Shown in pieces: positions 1 to 6,175 of a stretch of DNA of 7,512 nucleotides. The notes under the pieces were generated by a model. The model was not told where the DNA came from, made no database searches, and saw only the letters and a list, made by a program, of their open reading frames with translations. Numbering within the stretch: position 1 is the stretch's first letter; every line of letters begins with the position of its first letter. The position numbers and the translations under genes are program-made. The DNA lies in the NCBI GenBank assembly GCA_903918555.1, contig CAIXEV010000014.1, positions 1 through 7,512 of the forward strand, read 5' to 3'. Origin of the DNA: an uncultured bacterium (lineage in GTDB: Bacteria > Planctomycetota > Phycisphaerae > Phycisphaerales > SM1A02).

Positions 1-852
1 AAGAAGGAAGTCGCGTCGCCTGCCGCGGGCACGGTCGAGTCGATCAGCACGACGACCGGCCAGATGATCCTGCGCGGCGCGCCGATTCCCGTCGAGGTGA
101 AGGCGTACATCGACGGACGCGTGACGGAGGTCTTCGCAGGCGAAGGCGCGCTGATCGAGACCGACGCGGCGTTCGTGCAGGGGATCTTCGGCGTCGGTGG
201 CGAAACGGTCGGGCCGGTCCGCATGGCGTGCACGCGCCACGACCAGCCGCTCGACGCGCAGCTCATCAAGCCGGACATGAAGGGCATGGTCGTCGTCGGC
301 GGCGCGCGCGTGACCGCGGCCGCGGTGAAGGCGGCGCAGGCCGCAGGCGTCGCTGCGATCATCGCGGGCGGGATCGACGACGCGGACCTCCGCGAGATCC
401 TCGGCTACGACCTCGGCGTCGCGATCACGGGCACCGAGAAGATCGGGCTCACGATCGTCATCACCGAGGGTTTCGGCGACATCGCGATGGCGGAGCGCAC
501 CTTCGCGCTTCTCAAGAGCTTTGACGACGGCAAGGGCGGCCGCGAGGCGAGCGTGAACGGCGCGACGCAGATCCGCGCGGGCGTGATGCGTCCCGAGATC
601 GTCGTCGCGCGGCGCGCGGGCGACGCAGAGCCCGCGCAGGGCGCGCGGCCGGAAGAGGGCGCGCTCGAGATTGGCACGCAGGTGCGTCTGATCCGCGACC
701 CGTACTTCGGCCTGCTTGGCGCGGTGTCCGCGCTTCCGAGCGAACCCGCGGTGCTTGGCTCCGGCTCGAAGGCGCGCGTCCTCGAGGTGAGGCTTGGCGA
801 CGGGCGCAGCGTGACGGTGCCGAGGGCGAACATCGAGCTGATCGAGACCTGA
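1..852 (+). CDS. Barrel-sandwich (biotinyl/lipoyl-like) and KOW-like domain protein, 5'-truncated, function unknown
   Basis: The frame is open from the first base, so the true start lies left of the window; the visible 283 residues are the C-terminal part. An ATG at 64 is internal to the reading frame and has no Shine-Dalgarno sequence, so I do not use it as the start. Fragment residues ~5-55 have the glycine spacing of a barrel-sandwich hybrid (SPAAGTVESI, later AYIDGRVTEVFAGEGALIET), as in biotinyl/lipoyl-like or RnfC-type domains. No MKM-type biotinylation lysine is seen. Residues ~90-200 form an alpha/beta region with VVVGGARVT, GGIDDADLREILG and a conserved-looking ASVNGATQIRAGV segment. 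Residues ~220-283 resemble a KOW/SH3-like barrel (GTQVRLIRDPYFGLLGAVSAL). No signal peptide or membrane helix is visible, so it is probably the cytoplasmic partner of the membrane proteins that follow. Its stop is 44 bp before the next ATG. The coding call is firm; the domain names are by eye and the function is unknown. Confidence 0.85.
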   Translation, partial: KKEVASPAAGTVESISTTTGQMILRGAPIPVEVKAYIDGRVTEVFAGEGALIETDAAFVQGIFGVGGETVGPVRMACTRHDQPLDAQLIKPDMKGMVVVGGARVTAAAVKAAQAAGVAAIIAGGIDDADLREILGYDLGVAITGTEKIGLTIVITEGFGDIAMAERTFALLKSFDDGKGGREASVNGATQIRAGVMRPEIVVARRAGDAEPAQGARPEEGALEIGTQVRLIRDPYFGLLGAVSALPSEPAVLGSGSKARVLEVRLGDGRSVTVPRANIELIET

Positions 853-885
853 GCTGGTTAGGCCTGGAGCGCCGCGTGGCGCAGC

Positions 886-891
886 AAGGAG
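886..891 (+). promoter_or_regulatory. Shine-Dalgarno site that fixes the start of the second gene
   Basis: AAGGAG lies 5 nt before the ATG at 897. This favours that ATG over the in-frame GTG at 876, which has no such site. Starting at 897 also gives a clean signal peptide directly from the N-terminus. Confidence 0.75.
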
Positions 892-896
892 ACTTC

Positions 897-1820
897 ATGC
901 AGCGAACGACTTCAGCGCGCGGAATCACGGCCTTGGTCGCGATTTCCGCGGCGTTGCTCGCACCGTGCACCGTCGCGATGGCGCAGGCGGGCGACGCGGT
1001 CGCGGCGTCGGAGCGCGGTTGGTTCCGCGGCGACCGCACGGCGCTGCTGGTGGCGCTCGGCGTCGTGGGCATCGCGATCGTCATCGCGATCATGCGCGCG
1101 CGCGCCGGACACCCGGTGAAGATCCGCCGCATGCCCGCGCTCGAGGCGGTCGACGAGGCGATCGGCCGCGCGACCGAGATGGGCCGCCCGGTGTTCTTCA
1201 TCCCCGGCATCCAGGACATGACCGACATCCAGACGGTCGCGGGCGTCACGATCCTCGGCCGCGTCGCGCGGACGGCGGCCGAGTACGACGCGAAGCTCGA
1301 GGTGCCCACGAGCCGCTCGATCGTCATGTCGGCGGCGCGCGACATCGTCCAGGCCGCCCACTTCGAGGCCGGCCGCCCCGACACCTTCGACGCCGGAAGG
1401 ATCAACTACATCACCGACGAGCAGTTCGGCTATGTCGCGGCCGTCACCGGCTCGATGATGCGCGAGAAGCCCGCGGCATGCTTCTACATGGGCGCGTTCT
1501 ACGCCGAGAGCCTCCTCTTCGCGGAGAACGGCAACTCGATCGGCGCGATCCAGATCGCCGGCACCGCCGAGCCGTCGCAGCTGCCGTTCTTCGTGGCGGC
1601 GTGCGACTACACGCTGATCGGCGAGGAGTTCTTCGCGGCGAGCGCGTACCTCTCGGGCGAGCGCGTGCAGCTTGGCTCGATCCAGGGCCAGGACATCGGC
1701 AAGATGCTTGCGGTGGGGCTGATCGCGGTCGGCGTCGTGGTCGGCACGATCGGCGCGGTCGATCCGAGCGGCAAGGTCTCGGCTGCGTTTGAAAACCTGA
1801 AGAGTCTCATCGGAGGCTGA
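897..1820 (+). CDS. Membrane-anchored protein with signal peptide, probable DUF6754 family
   Basis: The product has 307 residues. Residues 1-31 look like a signal peptide: QRTTSAR, a hydrophobic core, then VAMAQA with likely cleavage near residues 28-31. A second hydrophobic helix (48-66, ALLVALGVVGIAIVIAIM) is followed by a basic RARAGHPVKIRR stretch, suggesting the large domain (~70-265) faces the cytoplasm. Features of that domain are RPVFFIPGIQDMTDIQTVAG, VPTSRSIVMSAARDIVQAA, and alternating small and aromatic residues in MGAFYAESLLFAENGNSIGA. A third helix lies at 266-287. I place it in DUF6754 from memory of the PGIQD..TIQ...GV pattern, not from a search. No catalytic motif is recognisable. 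It sits 44 bp after the upstream gene and 3 bp before the next, so co-translation is likely. I infer that it is a structural or scaffolding subunit of a membrane complex with its neighbours. Confidence 0.85.
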   Translation: MQRTTSARGITALVAISAALLAPCTVAMAQAGDAVAASERGWFRGDRTALLVALGVVGIAIVIAIMRARAGHPVKIRRMPALEAVDEAIGRATEMGRPVFFIPGIQDMTDIQTVAGVTILGRVARTAAEYDAKLEVPTSRSIVMSAARDIVQAAHFEAGRPDTFDAGRINYITDEQFGYVAAVTGSMMREKPAACFYMGAFYAESLLFAENGNSIGAIQIAGTAEPSQLPFFVAACDYTLIGEEFFAASAYLSGERVQLGSIQGQDIGKMLAVGLIAVGVVVGTIGAVDPSGKVSAAFENLKSLIGG

Positions 1821-1823
1821 ACC

Positions 1824-2525
1824 ATGCTGCAGCGAACCATTCCAATCGCGATCCTCTGCCTGTCGGGCGCCATCATGGTGGGGGCCTACTTCATCTCGTC
1901 GGCCCAGAGCTGGGGCGAGACGGTCACCACCTGGTTCAACATCCTCGCCGCGGTCGCCTTCGTGCTCGGCGCAGGGAACCTCATCGCGATGAACCTCGAG
2001 AAGATCTCGTCGCAGCGCCCGGGCTGGGGCTACGCCGCGATCACGCTCGTGTCGTTCGCCTTCATGCTCGTGGTCGGGCTCCTCAAGCTCGGCGCGGTGC
2101 CGAACGACAAGCACCCCGACATCCACCTCGCGGGCAGCTACGACACCCCGGCGTCGCCCTTCGGCTGGATGTACGAGTATGTGATGTCGCCGCTCACCGC
2201 GACGATGTTCGCGCTGCTTGCGTTCTATGTGGCGAGCGCCGCGTTCCGCGCGTTCCGCGCCAAGAACACCGAGTCGATCCTGCTGCTCGGCACGGCGTTC
2301 ATCGTGCTCCTCGCGCAGACCGCCGCCGGCATGTTCCTCACGGGATGGATTCCGGAGGACAGCGCCTTCGCGTTCCTGCGGCTCGACAAGATCAAGGCCG
2401 GCATCATCGAGCATGTCCAGACCGCGGGCATGCGGGCGATCATGATCGGCATCGCGCTCGGCATCGCGGCCATGAGCCTGCGTCTCATCCTCGGCATCGA
2501 CCGCAGCTACCTCTCGAAGAACTAG
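1824..2525 (+). CDS. Six-helix integral membrane protein, function unknown
   Basis: The product has 233 residues and is mostly hydrophobic. Likely membrane helices are at ~5-25, 36-56, 69-89, 123-143, 151-172 and 203-224. A GGAGG site at 1812-1816, overlapping the end of the upstream gene, is 7 nt from the ATG; only 3 bp separate the two genes, which points to translational coupling. The longest hydrophilic loop (~91-120) contains NDKHPDIHLAGSYDTPASPF and the region near 173-200 carries a mix of charges (EDSAF, RLDKIKAGIIEH). These could be contact or ligand sites, but no known motif is evident. No transporter, channel or enzyme signature is recognised. Position and gene spacing make it a probable partner of the flanking proteins. 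Confidence 0.85.
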   Translation: MLQRTIPIAILCLSGAIMVGAYFISSAQSWGETVTTWFNILAAVAFVLGAGNLIAMNLEKISSQRPGWGYAAITLVSFAFMLVVGLLKLGAVPNDKHPDIHLAGSYDTPASPFGWMYEYVMSPLTATMFALLAFYVASAAFRAFRAKNTESILLLGTAFIVLLAQTAAGMFLTGWIPEDSAFAFLRLDKIKAGIIEHVQTAGMRAIMIGIALGIAAMSLRLILGIDRSYLSKN

Positions 2526-2558
2526 CCCGCGCACGGCGCCCACGCACCGAGAACACGC

Positions 2559-3455
2559 ATGACGAACCCCCAACACATCGGCGGCATCCGCGGCTTCTTC
2601 GCGAGGCTCGGCGGCATCGACCGCCGCTGGATCTTCCTCGCGATGGGCCTGTCGATCGCGATTCCGATCCTCCTCAAGCTGCGCTTCCCCGAGTACCCCG
2701 GGCCGATGGCCAAGGCGACCTTCGACGCGGTCGAGAAGGTGCCGGAAGGCTCGACCGTGCTGCTGTCGTTCGACTACGACCCCGCGAGCGCCGCGGAGCT
2801 GCAGCCGATGGCGAGCGCGCTGGTGCACCACTGCGCGTCGCGGAAGCTCAAGATCGTCTTCATGGCGCTCTGGCCGCTTGGCAAGCAGCAGGCCGACCGC
2901 ACGATCGACACCGTGCTGAAGCCGTTCCATCCCGAGTACCGCGAGGGCATCGACTACGCGCAGCTTGGCTTCCAGGCGGGCAACGAAGGCGTCATCAAGG
3001 TGATGGCCACCAATCTCCCGAAGCAGTACCCGAACGACGCCGACGGCAAGGCGATCGGCGACATCCCGCTGCTCAAGGACACGAAGGATCTCGGCGCGTT
3101 CAAGCTGGTGGCCTCCATCTCCGCCGGATATCCCGGCGCCAAGGAGTGGGTGCAGTACGGCAACGGCGCGATGCCGGACGCGTTCGAGGTGGTGAGCGGC
3201 TCGACGGGCGTGCAGGTCGGCCAGCTGCTCCCGTACTACCCGAAGCAGATGGAAGGCCTGCTCGTGGCCGTGAAGGGCGCGGCTGAGTACGAGATGCTCG
3301 TCGAGGCCAAGTACCCAGCCGCGGATCCAGAGGTGATCGGACAGGGACGCGTGCGCATGGGACCGCAGCTGGTCGCGCACCTCCTGATGATCGCGCTGAT
3401 CGTGCTCGGCAACATCGCCATGATCGCGGGTCGTCCGCGCGGAGGTGCACGGTGA
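2559..3455 (+). CDS. Bitopic membrane protein with a soluble domain between N- and C-terminal helices, function unknown
   Basis: The product has 298 residues. A helix at ~23-40 follows a basic N-terminus (R11, R16, R22, R23), so the N-terminus should be cytoplasmic and the ~230-residue middle domain should face the periplasm. A closing helix spans ~270-291 and ends in a basic tail, GRPRGGAR. The middle domain looks alpha/beta (STVLLSFDYDPASAAELQPMA, KLKIVFMALWPLGK, IDYAQLGFQAGNEGVIKVMA). It also has an ISAGYPGAKEWVQYGNG segment with the feel of a binding loop. I recognise the pattern as one of uncharacterised membrane-anchored proteins but cannot assign a named family. The ATG at 2559 is 33 bp after the previous stop and lacks a good Shine-Dalgarno sequence; the next in-frame Met (2643) would cut the first helix, so I keep 2559. 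The 3' end overlaps the next gene by 4 nt. Confidence 0.82.
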   Translation: MTNPQHIGGIRGFFARLGGIDRRWIFLAMGLSIAIPILLKLRFPEYPGPMAKATFDAVEKVPEGSTVLLSFDYDPASAAELQPMASALVHHCASRKLKIVFMALWPLGKQQADRTIDTVLKPFHPEYREGIDYAQLGFQAGNEGVIKVMATNLPKQYPNDADGKAIGDIPLLKDTKDLGAFKLVASISAGYPGAKEWVQYGNGAMPDAFEVVSGSTGVQVGQLLPYYPKQMEGLLVAVKGAAEYEMLVEAKYPAADPEVIGQGRVRMGPQLVAHLLMIALIVLGNIAMIAGRPRGGAR

Positions 3456-4330
3456 ACGAGTCCATGACGAACGGCAACGATGAGAAGCCGGCCACGCGGC
3501 GGCGCTCCAGCTTCCTCTGGTTCTCGCTTGCGTTGCTCGGCATCTCGCTCTGCGTGCTGCGCGTGGCGGTCGCATCGCAGGACGGCGCAGCGGCAAGCGC
3601 AGAGGCCGCGCGCACGCTCTGGCAGTCGATCGGAATCTGGGTCGCGGCGTTCATGACGCTGGGCATCTTTTCCTTCCTCTACAAGGACAATCCGTTCTAC
3701 AAGGTCTGCGAGAGCGTGCTCATCGGCGTCTCGGCGGCCTACTGGATGGTCTCCGCGTTCTGGTCGACGCTGGTGCCGCAGCTCTTCGCGAAGCTGAGCC
3801 CGACGCTCGTCAAGAGCTACGCGATGCCGTCGCTCACGCCATCCGAGACGCCCGGCCTCGACTTCGCGCTCGCGCTCGTGCCGCTCGCGCTCGGCGGCAT
3901 GCTCCTCTGGCGATTGGCGCCGAAGGGCCAGTGGATCTCGGTCTGGCCGATCGCCATGGTCATCGGCGTGACCGCGGGCCTGCGCCTCATTTCGGCGGTC
4001 GAGTCGGACTTCCTCGCGCAGATCAGCGCCACGATGCGCCCGCTCATCGCGCTCGAGACGACCACCGACGCCGCCGGCGTCGCCACGCGGTCGTTCGATT
4101 TCTGGGGCACCGTCGGTGGATTCGTCGGCGTGATCGGCGTGCTGAGCGTGCTCTCCTACTTCCTGTTCTCGATCGAGCACAAGGGCGTCGTCGGCAAGTC
4201 TGCTCGCCTCGGCATCTGGTTCCTGATGATCACCTTCGGCGGCGCCTTCGGCCTCACCGTGATGGGACGCATCACGCTGCTTGCGCAGCGCTTCGAGTTC
4301 CTCTTCAAGGACTGGCTCGGCATCGGCTGA
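3452..4330 (+). CDS. Seven-helix integral membrane protein, function unknown
   Basis: The product has 292 residues and starts at a GTG that shares GTGA with the preceding stop codon. GGAGG at 3441-3445, 6 nt upstream, supports this start; an in-frame ATG at 3464 is a weaker alternative. After a hydrophilic N-terminus with ATRRRSS there are about seven helices: ~20-40, 57-76, 88-109, 137-154, 160-180, 217-239 and 252-277. A distinctive stretch, YKDNPFYKVCESVLIGVSAA (~77-96), lies between helices 2 and 3, and polar residues occur inside later helices (GLRLISAVESD, MGRITLLAQR). No known transporter or enzyme motif is seen. The 4-nt overlap and preserved order make it the last gene of the operon, probably a membrane subunit of the same complex. 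Confidence 0.85.
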   Translation: MNESMTNGNDEKPATRRRSSFLWFSLALLGISLCVLRVAVASQDGAAASAEAARTLWQSIGIWVAAFMTLGIFSFLYKDNPFYKVCESVLIGVSAAYWMVSAFWSTLVPQLFAKLSPTLVKSYAMPSLTPSETPGLDFALALVPLALGGMLLWRLAPKGQWISVWPIAMVIGVTAGLRLISAVESDFLAQISATMRPLIALETTTDAAGVATRSFDFWGTVGGFVGVIGVLSVLSYFLFSIEHKGVVGKSARLGIWFLMITFGGAFGLTVMGRITLLAQRFEFLFKDWLGIG

Positions 4331-4362
4331 CCGCGCGCCGCGCGTGCGACCGCCCACCGAGA

Positions 4363-4390
4363 TCCCGCCCACGCACGCGCGCAGGCGGGA
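4363..4390 (+). terminator. Weak hairpin after the five-gene cluster
   Basis: TCCCGCC (4363-4369) pairs with GGCGGGA (4384-4390) as a 7-bp stem around a 14-nt loop. Only a TTT run follows at 4398-4400, so intrinsic termination would be weak. It lies in the 105-bp gap between two convergent genes, where a terminator is expected. Confidence 0.3.
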
Positions 4391-4435
4391 CCCCGGGTTT
4401 CGGAGGCGTCGGTACGGCCGCTACGAACAGGCCCG

Positions 4436-5212
4436 TCAGCGTCGTCGTCGTCGTGACACGCATCCCGCGAGACCGAGCAGCGCGATCGCGCCGGCCGGTG
4501 CCGGAACGGGCGTGCCGGTCACGGCGATGTTGTCGAAGCGGATGCTGCCGGTGCTTCCGGTCGCGCCATCGATCACGAAGCGCAGCGTCAGGTATCCGCT
4601 GCTCGCCGCGCCGAGCGATGCAAGCGAGTAGCTCTGCAGCTCCCACGCCGTCGCGTTCGAGCTGAAGCTCGCGAGCGTCCGCCAGCCGAGACCGCTCCAG
4701 TAGTCGATGCGGTTCGAGCCGAAGCCCGTGCTCGAGCGCCGCGTCGCGAAGCTGAACGCAAGGTCGGTGAAGCCGTCGGTGGCAAGCTCGACGCGAAACG
4801 ACGCCTGGTTGTAGACATTGCCGACCACGGCAAGCGCGTTTCCTGCGAGTTCACCCGGCTGCGCGCCGAGCGTCGTGCCCTGCATCAGCCCGAGACCCAT
4901 GCCAAGCCCCGTGCAGTCGAGCGTTCCGAGGCCCGACGACGCAGGCAGCACCGTGCTCGACGCTGGGTCGAGCGCGTTGAGGTTCCACGCGGCGATGAGC
5001 GCGGCGTCGGCCCGTGCGCCCCCGAACCCGATCGCGAGCACCGTGACGACGAGCCCGAGAACACCCGCGGCACCCGCTGCGCCGGCGCGGCGGCCGACCC
5101 CGTGGACCCCGTGAACCCCGTGAACCCCGTGGACCCCGTGGACCCCGTGAACCCCGTGAACCCCTTGGGCACCGTGAACCTTCTCACTCCATGCGATACC
5201 GATCTGGGACAT
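4436..5212 (-). CDS. Exported PEP-CTERM-like protein with GVH repeats before the signal-peptide core
   Basis: The product has 258 residues. The start ATG (5210-5212) is preceded by a purine-rich GGGAGAGGA (5221-5229 on this strand). Residues 1-48 form an unusually long n-region containing KVH, GAQ, seven GVH and GVG triplets. The hydrophobic core is ~49-64 (AGVLGLVVTVLAIGF) with probable cleavage after ARADA (~70). The mature part (~71-232) is rich in Ser, Gly, Thr and aromatics, with beta-strand alternation (LAFSFATRRSS, YLTLRFVIDGATG, GSIRFDNIAVTG), like the beta-sandwich domains of surface proteins. Residues 236-258 read PVPAPAGAIALLGLAGC then VSRRRRR: a PEP-CTERM-type sorting signal with PAPAG in place of the classical PEP. 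Such tails are thought to be processed by an exosortase-like system; none is in this window. It is monocistronic as seen, convergent with the cluster on its left and divergent from the gene on its right. Ligand and role are unknown. Confidence 0.85.
   Translation of the reverse strand: MSQIGIAWSEKVHGAQGVHGVHGVHGVHGVHGVHGVHGVGRRAGAAGAAGVLGLVVTVLAIGFGGARADAALIAAWNLNALDPASSTVLPASSGLGTLDCTGLGMGLGLMQGTTLGAQPGELAGNALAVVGNVYNQASFRVELATDGFTDLAFSFATRRSSTGFGSNRIDYWSGLGWRTLASFSSNATAWELQSYSLASLGAASSGYLTLRFVIDGATGSTGSIRFDNIAVTGTPVPAPAGAIALLGLAGCVSRRRRR
5093..5182 (-). repeat. 9-bp tandem repeat encoding Gly-Val-His, with a 36-bp higher-order duplication
   Basis: Seven perfect-length 9-bp units (GTGRACCCC on the plus strand) occupy 5102-5164. 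Degenerate units flank them on both sides (5093-5101, 5165-5173, 5174-5182). Units differ only at one base, A or G, which is codon position 3 of Val (GTT/GTC) in the minus-strand frame. In that strand's direction their order is T T C C T T C, and the degenerate unit at 5093 is again C. So blocks 5129-5164 and 5093-5128 match at 34 of 36 bases, implying duplication of a four-unit block. Confidence 0.9.
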
Positions 5213-5485
5213 GCTCCCATTCCTCTCCCGGGCTCCTGCCCGCTGGTTGGATGTCGCCCGCGCGCCCTGTTGCGCAGCGGGACGAGGCCAATCTAACGCG
5301 ACCGCGGGGTGGGTCTGTGATTTTTCACACTTTTGCAGGAGCTATTCTTTCGACCGATGATGGGCCGTCGCCGCGGACGGTGAAAGCACCTGCGCGCCAA
5401 TCGGAACCAGTCGCGCTCGTCGCCCGTCGAACATCGCTCGTCGAACAAAGCCCGTCACGCACAGCTCATCATCCAATCGCCCGTC
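5213..5485. promoter_or_regulatory. Divergent intergenic region between the PEP-CTERM and GYF_2/DUF4870 genes
   Basis: These 273 bp should hold promoters for both divergent genes. Most of it is GC-rich, but 5316-5350 is a clear AT-rich island. Within it, TTTTCA (5322-5327) and TATTCT (5343-5348) could be weak plus-strand -35/-10 elements with a 15-bp spacer, giving a leader of roughly 130 nt. No convincing minus-strand promoter is visible; AATCTA at 5290-5295 reads TAGATT on that strand but lacks a matching -35. CGTCGAACA occurs twice (5425-5433, 5439-5447), with no known meaning. Confidence 0.35.
5316..5329. promoter_or_regulatory. Small dyad TGTGA-N4-TCACA, possible operator
   Basis: TGTGA (5316-5320) and TCACA (5325-5329) form a perfect inverted repeat around TTTT. 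The half-sites equal the CRP consensus, but CRP uses a 6-bp spacer, so a different regulator would be needed. It lies next to the candidate -35 element. A short random dyad is a real alternative. Confidence 0.25.
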
Positions 5486-6175
5486 ATGTCCGTCTCCGGC
5501 TCCTCAACCTCACGCAACTGGTACTGGTCGCAACGCGGCATCACCATGGGCCCTGTCGACTTCGCGGAGCTGCGGCGGCTGGTGAGCGAAGGATCCGTCA
5601 CGGCGACGAGCTGGATCTACAACCCGGTGCAGAGCGCGTGGGTGCAGGCATCGACGGTGCCCGAGCTCATGGATGCAGCGCCGCAGCCATCCGTCGCACC
5701 GCCGCCGGACGCGCCGCTGCCTTCGACGGTCTACTGCCGCTTCTGCGGCGCAGCCGCTTCCGCCAACGCGTCCCACTGCACGGCCTGCGGCCGCCCGATG
5801 GGCAACGCGCAGGGCTTCGTCATCGACGGGAAGACCGCCGCGATCATCTGCCGCGCGAGCGTGCTCGCGACCGTGGCGCTGCCGGTGGTCGCGATCTTCG
5901 CGCCCATCATCCTGTGGGGCATCCACTCGAACGATCAGGCGATCGTGCGCGAGGCGCGCGCGGCGATCAACTGCCACATCACGATGCTGGTCGTCTCGCT
6001 CGTCGCGTTCCTGATCGGCGTCGTCGGCCTCGTCGTCTTCATCGGCCCCATCATCACGGGGCTGATCTTCATCGCGCTCTATGTCTACGCGATCGTCGTC
6101 GGCATCCGCGGGCTCATCGCGGCGTCGAAGAACGAGCCGTTCGAGTACCCGTTCTCGGTGCGGTTCATCCGCTGA
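5486..6175 (+). CDS. GYF_2 / zinc-ribbon / DUF4870 membrane protein
   Basis: The product has 229 residues in three clear parts. Residues ~11-62 are a GYF_2 domain (NWYWSQRGITMGPVDFAELR, then SWIYNPVQSAWVQAS), a fold that in other proteins binds peptide partners. After a Pro/Ala linker, C84-x2-C87 and C98-x2-C101 form a short zinc ribbon. Residues ~120-229 match DUF4870: helices near 124-145, 164-186 and 187-210, the landmark REARAAINCHITMLVV, and the ending EPFEYPFSVRFIR. The soluble domains should be cytoplasmic. The DUF4870 function is unknown. The ATG has no obvious Shine-Dalgarno sequence; no better start exists that keeps the GYF_2 domain whole. The upstream neighbour is divergent and the 3' end overlaps pdxA convergently, so it is probably transcribed alone. 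The domain calls are fairly sure; the role is open. Confidence 0.88.
   Translation: MSVSGSSTSRNWYWSQRGITMGPVDFAELRRLVSEGSVTATSWIYNPVQSAWVQASTVPELMDAAPQPSVAPPPDAPLPSTVYCRFCGAAASANASHCTACGRPMGNAQGFVIDGKTAAIICRASVLATVALPVVAIFAPIILWGIHSNDQAIVREARAAINCHITMLVVSLVAFLIGVVGLVVFIGPIITGLIFIALYVYAIVVGIRGLIAASKNEPFEYPFSVRFIR

Noticed and set aside
303..310. Dense alternating CG tracts in the first gene as possible regulatory or Z-DNA sites
   Set aside because: They follow from codon usage in GC-rich coding sequence, with no independent support.
912..3596. An 894-codon open frame on the minus strand opposite the membrane-protein cluster
   Set aside because: Its translation is a run of Arg, His, Asp, Glu and Ala with no domain-like pattern, as expected antisense to GC-rich genes. 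The plus-strand proteins have signal peptides, membrane helices and ribosome sites.
3236..4372. A 378-codon minus-strand open frame opposite the last two cluster genes
   Set aside because: It shows the same charged, low-complexity composition; the plus-strand reading gives helices and a GGAGG/GTGA junction.
5102..5164. Short direct repeats that might be a CRISPR array
   Set aside because: The 9-bp units are contiguous with no spacers and lie in a coding frame.
4885..5220. An alternative minus-strand frame reading GFTGFTGST, like a collagen-type Gly-X-Thr repeat
   Set aside because: Repeat differences change amino acids in this frame but are silent in the GVH frame, and only the GVH frame leads into a signal peptide and sorting tail.
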